A DNA stretch of 64,000 bases from Clostridium sp. D33t1_170424_F3 (GCF_015667585.1 NZ_JADPEG010000007.1:62001-126000), one strand, 5' to 3'; counted from the stretch's first letter, positions 1 to 9,213 are shown. Program-made: numbers and translations. The notes: generated by a model not told the origin, from the letters alone.

Positions 1-27
1 GAAATTCTTCTGTTCCCTGTTTACAGG

Positions 28-74
28 AAAAGGCGTCCCCGCTTTCCTTGTTATGGAAAACGGGGACGCCTTTT
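28..74 (-). terminator. Rho-independent terminator after the NACHT gene
   Basis: A 14-bp perfect stem (AAAAGGCGTCCCCG at 28-41 pairing with CGGGGACGCCTTTT at 61-74) lies just past the stop codon of the minus-strand NACHT gene. Terminal A and T runs on both sides make it potentially bidirectional. Confidence 0.8.
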
Positions 75-78
75 CAAA

Positions 79-1974
79 TCACAGGGAATCCAACAGGTTA
101 TTAAAGTCTTTTTTTACATTGTGAACACACCGGTCCTTGATCCGGCACAAAAACGCCATTGCATGGTCGAACTGCTGGCAATACCAGTACGAAATGGTTG
201 GCAGCAACGGACAAAGCTCTGATTCCACCAAGTTATTCCATCCCATTTCCGTCAACGCATACCCTTCATAATAATCGACAAAGCGATTAAACGTCTCATT
301 ATAATTCGCTGGAGGCTGCGGCCGAAAACCATTCAGCTTGCTGATCATTGCAAGCAGATTAATGTACATATAGTTTTTTGCAATCCTGCCGTCTCTGATC
401 AGAAAACCAATGGAAGGGCCGTCGACAATCCCCTTATCTTCCAGCGCCTCATCCAAAGTAATTCCATCAAAAAAGTAAGCTAAGAGCCATTCGTAGGAAC
501 GGTTTTTCGCTTCAAATCTTCTTGCGATCTGATTCAGCAACGGCAGAAACAGATTCCGTTCGCAGCGTCCCGGCTGCATATCATACAACATGAACAGGAA
601 ATTTTCCTCCCGGATTCGATAGCTGTTATCACACACCCATTTTTGCAGCAGCCTTCCCTGTGTCTCATCGGAAAGGCTTGTCGTATATACCGCCGCAAAA
701 TATTCCTGAAAAGACCGGTGGGAAAAGCGCAGATTAACCCCGTCTTCGATCAGCATACAGACCGAATGCGTCAGGTCGTAGATGAAATTCTGTACATCCA
801 GGCCGTCCATACACAGTTTGATGCGGGTTTCGTTCAGAAACGCGTGCAGCTGCGCCTCCGTAAATTCATAGACCCCTTTAAAATACGTCTTAAAACAAAA
901 GTGCGCAAAAACATTTTTAAATTCATTATAGGGCAGGCGGCTGCGGATATCCCGCACAAACGCGCCTTTTGTCGCGTCGTGGCTGTTAAAAAGCGTCAGA
1001 AACGCCTGCTCATAAAAATCGTTCAGCCGGTCCGGAATGGAAGCATGCTCCTCATAGGTCAGCAGCATGATCGTCAATAGCAGCGGATTGGAAGCAAAAG
1101 ACTCGTGCTCGTCGTACAGAGAGCGGTCCAAATCCCGCAGGAATTTCCGTTTGACCTCCTCGTCGTATTGCAGCTTGCGAACCAGCGACAACGCCTGTTC
1201 CTTCGTCAGATTTTCCGCCTCCAATTCCAAAAAGCTGTTCCAGCCGATAAATTCGCGCATGGGGCGGGAGGAAATAATGAAATAGTTATCCGGGTACCGG
1301 TCGGAAAGCGCCACCAACGCCTTGGCCAAGGCATCCATCTTTTCCTGTTTGATCTCGTCATACCCGTCAAACAGGAACACGTAGCATCCGGCTTCCAGAC
1401 TGTAGTCAAAATACTTTTTTTCCATCTGAAAGCCCAGTAAACACATGTTGCGGTAGATGCATTCATCCAGCTGGATATCCTGCTCATTCATCGAACGCAG
1501 TTCCACAAAAATTGGAATGAGATTGGTGTTTTGAATCGTATTCAGAAAAAAATGCTTCAGCATGGTTGTTTTTCCGATGCCGCCCGTCCCACTGATAATA
1601 ATATTGTGTCCAAGATTCAAAATATTCATGATCTGCCGGGTAGAAATCTCTTTCCCGCTCATGGACACGCCGACGCACTCGTAAAAATCATACAGATATT
1701 TTGACTCCTTGCGGTACAGCAGCGTCTTCATCTTGCTGCACTTTTCAAACGCCTGCTGCAAATACTGCGTAAAAGCGTCCCGGTAATCGATCTCCGATTT
1801 TGCCGCGTTTTCCTGCAGCTTATCCCGAACCGTTTCAAAAATTTTCTTTGCGCAGACCTGTACCAGCTTGGAAATAGAATCCGATGCAATTTTGTTTATA
1901 TCAACCGGCTGTGTGTAGCTGATTCCGCTGTCCGCCATCGCCCGTTTCCACCCTTCTTCCGCATTTTCTTTCAT
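79..1974 (-). CDS. NACHT-family STAND NTPase
   Basis: This 631-residue protein is a signal-transduction ATPase of the NACHT clade. The sequence shows a Walker A motif GTGGIGKTT at about residues 129-137, a NACHT-type Walker B FLFDGYDE at about 200-207, a sensor SSRP at 235-238 and an FSHRSFQEYFAA motif in the C-terminal half, typical of the winged-helix region that follows NACHT cores. The N-terminal ~120 residues and C-terminal ~200 residues carry no effector or repeat domain that I recognise, and no leucine-rich, TPR or WD repeats are evident. It is flanked by its own hairpins and sits alone beside gap, so it looks monocistronic. Bacterial NACHT proteins are known in phage defence and in regulation; defence here is only an inference. 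The Shine-Dalgarno (AGGA two bases before ATG) is weak, so the start is less certain than the fold. Confidence 0.85.
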   Translation of the reverse strand: MKENAEEGWKRAMADSGISYTQPVDINKIASDSISKLVQVCAKKIFETVRDKLQENAAKSEIDYRDAFTQYLQQAFEKCSKMKTLLYRKESKYLYDFYECVGVSMSGKEISTRQIMNILNLGHNIIISGTGGIGKTTMLKHFFLNTIQNTNLIPIFVELRSMNEQDIQLDECIYRNMCLLGFQMEKKYFDYSLEAGCYVFLFDGYDEIKQEKMDALAKALVALSDRYPDNYFIISSRPMREFIGWNSFLELEAENLTKEQALSLVRKLQYDEEVKRKFLRDLDRSLYDEHESFASNPLLLTIMLLTYEEHASIPDRLNDFYEQAFLTLFNSHDATKGAFVRDIRSRLPYNEFKNVFAHFCFKTYFKGVYEFTEAQLHAFLNETRIKLCMDGLDVQNFIYDLTHSVCMLIEDGVNLRFSHRSFQEYFAAVYTTSLSDETQGRLLQKWVCDNSYRIREENFLFMLYDMQPGRCERNLFLPLLNQIARRFEAKNRSYEWLLAYFFDGITLDEALEDKGIVDGPSIGFLIRDGRIAKNYMYINLLAMISKLNGFRPQPPANYNETFNRFVDYYEGYALTEMGWNNLVESELCPLLPTISYWYCQQFDHAMAFLCRIKDRCVHNVKKDFNNLLDSL

Positions 1975-2013
1975 TATCCTACAAAAGAAAGCGCACTGTC
2001 AAGGCAAAGGAAA

Positions 2014-2059
2014 TAAAAAAGCGCCTCTGTTCTCCGCAAATGCGGAGAACAGAGGCGCT
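2014..2059 (-). terminator. Terminator of gap
   Basis: A 19-bp perfect stem (2020-2038 with 2041-2059, two-base loop) is followed on the minus strand by TTTTTTATTT. It ends the GAPDH transcript and separates it from the NACHT gene. Confidence 0.88.
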
Positions 2060-2112
2060 GTACCATTTCAGTGGAAGAATGGCTGCAAGCCATTTTTCAG
2101 CAAACGCTGAAA

Positions 2113-3153
<1,041 letters not shown>

Positions 3154-3178
3154 TTATAATTAGTCTGTCCTACTTATT

Positions 3179-3207
3179 ATTCTAAAGCATTTGCCCAGAG
3201 AATACAA
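3179..3207 (-). promoter_or_regulatory. Candidate sigma-A promoter of gap
   Basis: On the minus strand TTGTAT (3202-3207), a 17-bp spacer and TAGAAT (3179-3184) precede the gap ribosome-binding site. The -10 matches consensus at 5 of 6, the -35 only at 3 of 6. Confidence 0.45.
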
Positions 3208-3261
3208 TACTTTGACATAAATTTAACTTACATTTTTTCAAATATTTTTCCTGTTTCCGGC

Positions 3262-4140
3262 TTATTCTTCTTCTTTCAGGGTTTCCGCCGCGGCAGAAAG
3301 GCTCCACTCCCCCTGCGGGAGATGGCGCGCGGCCAGCAGGAAAGCAGCAATATATCCAGCCATCGCCAGATTGACCAGATGCATGCTGTTCGTCAGTAAG
3401 CCGGGAACGGTCCTGCCCATCACCGCCATCAGCAGTGTCGGCACGGACGTGACCAGGGAAAGCAGGATCGCCGGCAGTCCCATCCCATAGAGTAAGCGGC
3501 CGCTTTTTCGCCCCTCTATTCCGGCAAACAGCTTGGACTGCGCAAACAGAAATAGCAAAAGCAAAACCATGGAGAACATATCGTAGACGTTCTCTGAAAC
3601 GTTGACCACCGCTGTGTAGGAGATAAACAGATAAACCAGGCTGACGCATCCCCAGAGCGAGGGGAGCAGCGCGACCAGCGGGTGCTTTCCCATCGGATTT
3701 CCGCCAGTTCCAAAACCGTAGGCAGTCAGCAGCAGGGAGACTGCCGCCGCGATTCCGACCACCGCCAGGAAGATGCCCACCACATAGACCGGCATGATGT
3801 TTTTTTCTGCGGCGACCGCCTCTGCGAGCCGCTGATTGTTTGCAAAGATGCTTTGAATGGAGTCAAACAAAATCAGCACGCCCGTCAAGCCGGAAAGAAC
3901 CGCGCACGGCGCGCTTTGCAGCGGCGCGTAGCGCACGGGCGTATCCTTGCTCCTCGCGCTGATGATCAGGCATGCCACGAATGCCGCCAGCATCACGGCC
4001 ACCAATACGACGGTTGAAACGGCGCCGCCGTTCAAAAATCCGGTATCCTCGTCCAAAAGCGCAAGCAGCTGGTATAAACGCACGGGCAGCGCAACCGCCA
4101 GAGCAGCGCAGAAAACAATCCAGGCGTGTTTGATTGACAT
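3262..4140 (-). CDS. Polytopic membrane protein of unknown function
   Basis: I do not recognise a family for this 292-residue protein. It is highly hydrophobic, with about seven to eight predicted membrane segments (for example around residues 5-25, 40-62, 80-95, 118-142, 155-175, 185-200, 218-240 and 250-272), a short acidic C-terminus (LKEEE) and no catalytic motif. GGGGAAG lies about seven bases before the ATG. It sits between gap and the citrate synthase gene on the same strand, with gaps of over 100 bp on both sides, so co-transcription is uncertain. There are no energy-coupling, solute-binding or sensor domains to suggest a substrate. Confidence 0.7.
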   Translation of the reverse strand: MSIKHAWIVFCAALAVALPVRLYQLLALLDEDTGFLNGGAVSTVVLVAVMLAAFVACLIISARSKDTPVRYAPLQSAPCAVLSGLTGVLILFDSIQSIFANNQRLAEAVAAEKNIMPVYVVGIFLAVVGIAAAVSLLLTAYGFGTGGNPMGKHPLVALLPSLWGCVSLVYLFISYTAVVNVSENVYDMFSMVLLLLFLFAQSKLFAGIEGRKSGRLLYGMGLPAILLSLVTSVPTLLMAVMGRTVPGLLTNSMHLVNLAMAGYIAAFLLAARHLPQGEWSLSAAAETLKEEE

Positions 4141-4268
4141 GATCGGACTTCCCCTTCTTATGTAAAATCGTTGTATGGTATCATTTTTTAAAGCGGACTG
4201 TTATTCATTGTACACAATCGCACTTAGTTTAATTTTCTTATACAATATATTCACAAGAATATTCCAAC

Positions 4269-4304
4269 GAAAAAGCGGCTCCCCACGCATGCGCACGAGA
4301 AGCC
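4269..4304 (-). terminator. Terminator of the citrate synthase gene
   Basis: On the minus strand an imperfect GGCGGCTTCTC/GGGGAGCCGC stem is followed by TTTTTCG just past the citrate synthase stop codon. Confidence 0.7.
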
Positions 4305-4326
4305 GCCGGTGTTTTTGAGGACGCAC

Positions 4327-5691
4327 TCAGCCCCGTTTCTCAATCGGCATATAAAGTCGGTTCTGCGCCAGCGAACGGTAGGCCGGGCGCATGATACGCC
4401 CGCAGGTTTCCATTTCTTCAATGCGGTGCGCACACCAGCCCGCGATACGGGACACTGCGAACATCGGCGTATACAGATCGCTGGGAATCCCCAGCATCTC
4501 ATAGACCAGGCCGGAATAAAAATCGACATTGGCGGAGATCACTTTTGTATCGTTCTTCACCTTAGCAAAGACGTCGGGCGCCAGCTTTTCCACACGCTCG
4601 AACAGCTCGAATTTGCGGAGCAGGCCGTGCTTCTCCGCCATTTCGCGGGCATTTTTCTTCAAAATAACCGCACGCGGGTCGGAAAGCGTATATACCGCGT
4701 GCCCCATGCCATAGATCAGGCCGGAGCGGTCGCCAGCCTCCTTGCGGACGATCTTTTCCAAATAACTTTCCACCTCGTCCTCATTCTCCCAGTTCTCCAC
4801 ATGCTCCATCAGGTCGTCCATCATCATCATGACGCGGTGGTTCGCGCCACCATGGCGGGGCCCCTTCAAAGAGCCGATCGCCGCGGAGATGGAAGAGTAG
4901 ATATCCGTGCCCGTGGAGGACAGCACGCGCGCCGTAAAGGTGGAATTGTTGCCGCCGCCATGCTCCGCGTGCAGAATCAGACAGATATCCAGCAGCTTGG
5001 CCTCTTCATCCGTAAAGACGCGGTCCGGGCGGATCGCATTGAGAATCGCCTCCGCAGTGGAGTGGTTCGGATTGAGCGGATGGAAAAACATGCTTTCTTT
5101 GTCAAAGTGGCGGCGTTTTACCTGATAGGCATAGGTCATAATGGCGGGCAGACGCGCAATCAGCTGGATCGCCTGCCGCATATTGTTTTCCAGGGAAGAA
5201 TCGTCCGGCTGTTCATCGTAGGAATACAGGGCCAGCACAGAGCGCGCCAGCTTATTCATGATGTTGCGGGACGGCGCTTTGATAATCATGTCCTCCGCAA
5301 AATATTCCGGCAGTTCCCGGAAGCTGTTTAAAAGCCTGTTAAATCCGTCGAGCTGGTGCTGGGCCGGCTGCTGGCCGAACAAAAGCAGCCAGACCACCTC
5401 TTCAAAGCCGAAGCGGTTCTCTCTGGTACAGCCTTCCACAATATCGGAGACACTGATGCCGCGGTAGGTCAGTTTGCCTGCGTCCGGAATCCGCTCCCCG
5501 TCGTTGATCAAATAGCCATGTACATTACAGATGCGGGTCAGGCCCGCCATGACGCCGGTTCCGTCCGGATTACGCAGGCCGCGTTTGACCTGATACAAAT
5601 CGAATTTTTCCGGTGGAATCTGGTTGTTGGCGCGGAACTCCTCGCACAGCGTCTGAAATCCAATCCGCTGATCCTGCTGCATATCTCCCAT
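4327..5691 (-). CDS. gltA: Citrate synthase (type II)
   Basis: This 454-residue enzyme condenses acetyl-CoA with oxaloacetate to citrate. The conserved LHAEHGGG (His231/His234), GPRHGGAN (His270) and YGMGHAVY (His321) blocks and Asp380 in NVDFYSG give the His-His-Asp catalytic set of the family. The C-terminal RIAGWCAHR binding motif is present. Length is typical for the longer clostridial form. GGAGAG lies nine bases before the chosen ATG; the second ATG three codons in has no usable Shine-Dalgarno. No aconitase or isocitrate dehydrogenase gene is nearby, so the window alone does not say whether it feeds glutamate synthesis, which is the usual role in fermentative clostridia. Confidence 0.96.
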   Translation of the reverse strand: MGDMQQDQRIGFQTLCEEFRANNQIPPEKFDLYQVKRGLRNPDGTGVMAGLTRICNVHGYLINDGERIPDAGKLTYRGISVSDIVEGCTRENRFGFEEVVWLLLFGQQPAQHQLDGFNRLLNSFRELPEYFAEDMIIKAPSRNIMNKLARSVLALYSYDEQPDDSSLENNMRQAIQLIARLPAIMTYAYQVKRRHFDKESMFFHPLNPNHSTAEAILNAIRPDRVFTDEEAKLLDICLILHAEHGGGNNSTFTARVLSSTGTDIYSSISAAIGSLKGPRHGGANHRVMMMMDDLMEHVENWENEDEVESYLEKIVRKEAGDRSGLIYGMGHAVYTLSDPRAVILKKNAREMAEKHGLLRKFELFERVEKLAPDVFAKVKNDTKVISANVDFYSGLVYEMLGIPSDLYTPMFAVSRIAGWCAHRIEEMETCGRIMRPAYRSLAQNRLYMPIEKRG

Positions 5692-6006
5692 ATTAACGCA
5701 CTCTCCGTTTCTCAGCCTGCCGCAGAGCCGATCCGCGTTTCCACGCGCCCTACAGCGACAAATTTATCCATTTCGTTACAGTACCATATATTTTATAGGA
5801 ACACTGTGTTAAAGTCAATTCCAGATTGGGCAATCTTGGCCTTCTTCATGCAGTGAAAATTGTTGAATATTTCATTTTTATTTCTATTTCAAGCGGTATT
5901 GCGCGAATTTTGGAATCCGTATGCATAATCCATGAAAAACGCATGTAAAAATGGAATAGCCCACCATGATACTGAACATGCAAACCACGTTTGCGGAGGT
6001 GTAAAT
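5692..6006. other. Divergent intergenic region, citrate synthase / spoIID
   Basis: This 315-bp gap between divergent genes holds a good minus-strand promoter for citrate synthase at 5791-5819. I see no vegetative promoter for spoIID; a sporulation-sigma promoter is likely but I could not assign one with confidence. Confidence 0.6.
5791..5819 (-). promoter_or_regulatory. Sigma-A promoter of the citrate synthase gene
   Basis: On the minus strand TTGACT (5814-5819), a 17-bp spacer and TAAAAT (5791-5796) each match consensus at 5 of 6 positions. The predicted 5' leader is about 90 nt. Confidence 0.7.
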
Positions 6007-6990
6007 ATGAAAGGTACAACCATTCTGTGTCTGCTCCTGTTCCTGTCCATGCTGTTAATTCCCTTTCTATCGGTTGGCGCCGAGCTTTCGGACAAGACGC
6101 TCCCCAACGCACCCAAGATAACGGAATCCGCTCCTGCCGTACAGCCGACAGGCGATTCGTTCCGCATCCTGGACGAATCCACCCAGCAGGTCCTAACCGT
6201 CAGCGATGCCGACTTTCTATACGGCGCTATCGTTACGGAGATGGGACCCGCCAGCGAACCGGAGGCTTTGAAGGCGCAGGCTGTCGCCGCCTATACCTAC
6301 TACAGCCGCCTGCGAAAGCAGGCGCAGGAGAAAGACGCTGATTCCGATTTTACCGCCGACCCGCAAAACTGGAAGGTCTACGTAACCAGGGAACAGATGC
6401 AGCAGCGCTGGGGCGATCAATTCCAAGGCTATTACGATAAGCTCACCTCCGTTGTCAACGACGTCGCGGGCAAAGTGCTGGAAAGCGACGGCGAGTTAAT
6501 CGACGCCACCTACTTCGCGATCTCTTCCGGCAAAACGGAAAGTTCGGAGGACGTCTGGGGCGGAAAGCTGGATTACCTGGTCCCGGTCGCCAGCCCCGGC
6601 GACATGCTGGCAAACGGATACCAGACCACCGTCACCCTCTCCGCGGAGGAATTCAAAAACGCTGTTCTGAAGGTATTGCCTGAGGCGAACCTTTCCGGCG
6701 ATCCCTATTCCTGGGTGGGCAACGCACAGCGCACCAATTCCGGTACGGTGGAAACCATCGCCATCGGCGGGCAGGAGATGAAAGGCGACGCGGCACGTTC
6801 CGCCTTCGGCCTGCGCTCCGCCAACTTTACTGTCAGCTATCTGGACGGCGTATTTTCCTTCCTTGTCAAGGGATACGGGCACGGCGTCGGCATGAGCCAG
6901 ACGGGCGCGCAGTTCATGGCGGAGCACGGCGCGACCTATGAGGAGATCCTCGCCTGGTATTATCCCAATACCACACTGACCAACTTGTAA
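6007..6990 (+). CDS. spoIID: SpoIID/LytB-domain protein (peptidoglycan lytic transglycosylase)
   Basis: This 327-residue exported protein belongs to the SpoIID family, whose founding member cleaves septal peptidoglycan during forespore engulfment. An N-terminal hydrophobic segment (residues about 4-24) is a signal peptide or anchor. The SpoIID domain follows, with AIVTEMGP (Glu78 matching the catalytic glutamate region of the family), the KAQAVAAYTYY block and the C-terminal GYGHGVGMSQ signature. I chose the ATG at 6007 because GGAGGTG lies five bases upstream; an in-frame ATG at 5932 would add 25 non-signal-like residues. It is monocistronic with its own terminator. It implies the host forms, or descends from, endospore formers. 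It could be a vegetative LytB-type paralogue instead. Confidence 0.88.
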   Translation: MKGTTILCLLLFLSMLLIPFLSVGAELSDKTLPNAPKITESAPAVQPTGDSFRILDESTQQVLTVSDADFLYGAIVTEMGPASEPEALKAQAVAAYTYYSRLRKQAQEKDADSDFTADPQNWKVYVTREQMQQRWGDQFQGYYDKLTSVVNDVAGKVLESDGELIDATYFAISSGKTESSEDVWGGKLDYLVPVASPGDMLANGYQTTVTLSAEEFKNAVLKVLPEANLSGDPYSWVGNAQRTNSGTVETIAIGGQEMKGDAARSAFGLRSANFTVSYLDGVFSFLVKGYGHGVGMSQTGAQFMAEHGATYEEILAWYYPNTTLTNL

Positions 6991-7081
6991 GCGCTTTTTT
7001 CCGCTAAATTCGATTCAAAAACACTTATTATACGTATATATTAAATAGATTATTACTACTTGTATTATAGCAGCCATAAAA

Positions 7082-7114
7082 AAACCGTATTGGGAAAACC
7101 CCAATACGGTTTTT
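7082..7114 (+). terminator. Terminator after spoIID
   Basis: ACCGTATTGGG pairs with CCCAATACGGT around a five-base loop and is followed by TTTTTC. It also marks the last recognisable core sequence before the AT-rich accessory segment. Confidence 0.88.
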
Positions 7115-7187
7115 CAGGTTTTGAAACATCTATCAACTATCAATTTTCAAAGATAGGACAGGTTATTGGACCATACCTGTCAGACTA

Positions 7188-7435
7188 TCATTCTCTATTT
7201 TTCTCAGATAAAGATTTTATCATATCTTTTACCAGGTTTTTATCTTCGTCGCTTAAAGAGCGGTACTTCTTGAGAAACCACTTGGCTTCTTCGTCAAGCA
7301 TTGCATCTTCAAATGGCTGATCACTTGCCCAAAAGTCCAGAGATGTATCAAAAAATTTGCTGATTTACGCAATGTCGTTAATTTCATTCCCTCGCACCCT
7401 TTTTTATACCAACCGTCTATTATTTGTATAGGGTA
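7188..7435 (-). pseudogene. XRE-family regulator, truncated and frameshifted
   Basis: Two minus-strand frames together read like the C-terminal two thirds of a Cro/C1-type regulator: WYKKGCEGMKLTTLRKSANF in one frame, then FDTSLDFWASDQPF through a helical tail ending KSLSEKNRE at 7188 in the next. The switch falls in a run of six T (seven would restore the frame). The helix-turn-helix start is missing, cut at about 7435 where a differently oriented fragment begins. Homology is judged by eye from the pattern of aligned helices. Confidence 0.55.
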
Positions 7436-7564
7436 TACCATATGCTCGAAGAATACAATCCCATAAAAAGCGCGGAGATTGCCACCGAGCAAAATTACAA
7501 CACGATCGACGGTGTTCTGAACAACCAGCTACCCGCCCCGGAGCAGAAGAAAAAGCCGGATTAG
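7421..7564 (+). pseudogene. 3' fragment of a DUF4316/YodL-type conjugative-element protein
   Basis: An open frame encoding about 40-47 residues (MLEEYNPIKSAEIATEQNYN, then TIDGVLNNQLPAPEQKKKPD, stop at 7562-7564) resembles the conserved tail of DUF4316-type proteins encoded on clostridial Tn1549-like conjugative transposons. There is no Shine-Dalgarno or credible start, and the frame abuts the truncated XRE fragment, so it is a decayed remnant. The family assignment is from memory of the motif and is moderate. Confidence 0.45.
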
Positions 7565-7639
7565 GTAAAATCGTATTTGTGTGATTTCTGAAAAAGTATG
7601 CCGCCGATCGGTGGAAAAACAACTAATTAAAAAAAACTT

Positions 7640-7668
7640 TGAAACACCTTTGCCCCAAGGTAGTCTTA
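7640..7668 (+). promoter_or_regulatory. Candidate ECF-type promoter of the sigma/anti-sigma operon
   Basis: TGAAAC (7640-7645), a 17-bp spacer and GTCTTA (7663-7668) resemble extracytoplasmic-function promoters (GAAAC ... GTC) rather than sigma-A sites. The position just upstream of the sigma gene suggests autoregulation. Transcription would start close to the ribosome-binding site. Confidence 0.5.
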
Positions 7669-7687
7669 TGGTCGAGGAGGTGAATAA

Positions 7688-8179
7688 ATGACGGACTTTG
7701 AGAACATCTACAACGAATACTTTCACGACGTATATAAGTATATGTTGTCCCTTTGCCAGAATGAGACGATGGCAGAAGAAGTAACACAGACTACATTTTG
7801 CAAAGCGATGGAGGGCATGAACAATTTCAAGGGAAATTGCAGCCATTTTGTCTGGCTATGTCAAATAGCAAAAAACACATATTTTACATTATACAAAAAA
7901 CAAAAAAGGGATGTTTCAACATCTGAGCTTGATGCATCTTTGGTGGCACTTCCCAATTTTGAAAATGAGTATATAGATAGCGAAACTTCAAAGCGATTGC
8001 ACCAATTACTTCACGAGTTGAATGAGCCATACAAGGAAATTTTTATGCTAAGAGTATTCGGAGAATTACCTTATTCCCAGATTGGGGAACTATTCGGCAA
8101 AACCGAAAGCTGGGCACGGTTAATTTTTTATCGTGCAAAAAAAGAGTTATGGAGGCGATTAAATGAACATAAATTGTGA
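7688..8179 (+). CDS. ECF-type RNA polymerase sigma factor
   Basis: This 163-residue protein has the two-domain layout of sigma-70 ECF factors. Region 2 spans about residues 6-75 (IYNEYFHDVYKYMLSL, then EEVTQTTF), and region 4 spans about 105-160 (LNEPYKEIFMLRVFGELPY followed by the helix-turn-helix SQIGELFGKTESWARLIFYR). GAGGAGG lies seven bases before the ATG. The last 17 bp overlap the next gene, a zinc-finger anti-sigma fusion, which is the classic ECF/anti-sigma arrangement with translational coupling. Base composition is much more AT-rich than the core genes on either side, indicating acquisition. The stimulus is unknown. Confidence 0.9.
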   Translation: MTDFENIYNEYFHDVYKYMLSLCQNETMAEEVTQTTFCKAMEGMNNFKGNCSHFVWLCQIAKNTYFTLYKKQKRDVSTSELDASLVALPNFENEYIDSETSKRLHQLLHELNEPYKEIFMLRVFGELPYSQIGELFGKTESWARLIFYRAKKELWRRLNEHKL

Positions 8180-8918
8180 AATGATCTGCGATTTACTACC
8201 ACTGTATCACGATGATGTTTGTAGTAACAGCAGCAAATTATTGGTAGAGGAACATCTGCAAAACTGTGAGGCTTGCCGCAAAGAACTCGCTATGATAGAT
8301 GCAGAACTGGCGGCACCGCATATAAAGCCAGAAAGCGAAAAAGCCTTTAAGGCCGTTTCATCTGCATGGAAAAAAACAAAGAATAAATCTTTCGCTAAGG
8401 GAATTGCTATTGTAGTAGCGGCGCTTCTTGTTATTGTTTCCGTGTTTCATTTTTCATTCTCACTCAAAACTATGGAGGGGGCAAGTATGACCGGGTATAT
8501 TGATGATGGTGATATTTGCCTTGTATCAAAATTAGCATACAGTACAAATGCCCCAACTGCTGGTGATGTGATTTTTGCAAGAGTTGAAATTGAGGGGCAA
8601 GTTTATGATGATATTGTCCGGATTGTCGCACTTCCCGGAGACACACTCTCCATAGAGAACGGAACATTGTATGTAAACGATAAAGTGAACTCCTATTACG
8701 GGAAAGGTACTGTGTTGCCGTTTGATATGGATGGAACAATTACGCTCAATGCAAATGAATATTTTGTTATGGGTGACAACCAATCACACTCCATTGACAG
8801 CAGAAGCACATCCTATGGCTTACTTTCCAATGATGAAATCAAAGGGAAAGTTCTTTATGTATCTTCGCCGCTTTCAAACCCGTTTATTGAGGAAACAACC
8901 GCCAGTGCGGTAAATTGA
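8163..8918 (+). CDS. Zinc-finger anti-sigma factor fused to a signal-peptidase-like domain
   Basis: This 251-residue membrane protein starts with a cytoplasmic zf-HC2 anti-sigma domain (HLQNCEAC, with His31, Cys35 and Cys38), followed by a membrane segment at about 78-100. The outside part looks like an S26 (type I) signal peptidase: EGASM with Ser108 in the nucleophile position, GDIC, ALPGD at 156-160 and the late box GDNQSHSIDSR. The general-base lysine expected just before the conserved Arg (IKR in the family) is Val152 here (IVRIV), so it may be inactive or use another base. It presumably sequesters the overlapping upstream ECF sigma factor, with the outer domain sensing or cleaving something at the membrane; that coupling is inference. 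The start is supported by GGAGGCG a few bases upstream. Confidence 0.85.
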   Translation: MNINCEMICDLLPLYHDDVCSNSSKLLVEEHLQNCEACRKELAMIDAELAAPHIKPESEKAFKAVSSAWKKTKNKSFAKGIAIVVAALLVIVSVFHFSFSLKTMEGASMTGYIDDGDICLVSKLAYSTNAPTAGDVIFARVEIEGQVYDDIVRIVALPGDTLSIENGTLYVNDKVNSYYGKGTVLPFDMDGTITLNANEYFVMGDNQSHSIDSRSTSYGLLSNDEIKGKVLYVSSPLSNPFIEETTASAVN

Positions 8919-9006
8919 ACAGGCTTTTGACAGAGTACCCTTGTTCAGCTTATCTCTATCCATTGTTGATAAAAAGCAAAAACATATTCTTCCCTGCGCC
9001 ATAATC

Positions 9007-9047
9007 AAAAAGGGGCTGTTTTTTTGCTAACGCCCGATAAGGAAGTT
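9007..9047. repeat. Left 41-bp terminal inverted repeat of the mobile element
   Basis: The reverse complement of this stretch reads AACTTCCTTAT, C, GGGCGTT, nine divergent bases, ACAGCCCCTTTTT. It matches 16130-16170 on the plus strand base for base except one position after the first block and some positions in the nine-base centre. A shorter GGGCGTTGC copy also occurs near 9080. Confidence 0.75.
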
Positions 9048-9094
9048 ATTTGAAAACACATCAGAATACTAACCATTACGGGCGTTGCAAAGGC

Positions 9095-9139
9095 GAAAGA
9101 CACCGAGAAAGGTAGAGATACTTTTCTCGGTGTCTTTTC
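9095..9139 (+). terminator. Terminator near the left end of the element
   Basis: A long stem AAAGACACCGAGAAA ... TTTTCTCGGTGTCTTTT with an internal GTA/TAC pair would end transcripts entering from the sigma/anti-sigma operon. Confidence 0.75.
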
Positions 9140-9213
9140 TGTATAAAAAATCAAATCGCACATTCGTAATTATTCTCCCGCTTGTTTACAATATAAACAA
9201 GGAGGTCAAAGCT

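Noticed and set aside
7060-7320. An 86-codon plus-strand frame over the XRE remnant
   Set aside because: It starts inside the spoIID terminator and is the complement of the XRE fragment, which shows family-like helices on the other strand.
9029-9086. AACGCCCG ... CGGGCGTT as an independent short inverted repeat
   Set aside because: The left copy is part of the 41-bp terminal repeat; the extra GGGCGTTGC near 9080 is more simply a partial duplicate of the same end than a separate attachment site.
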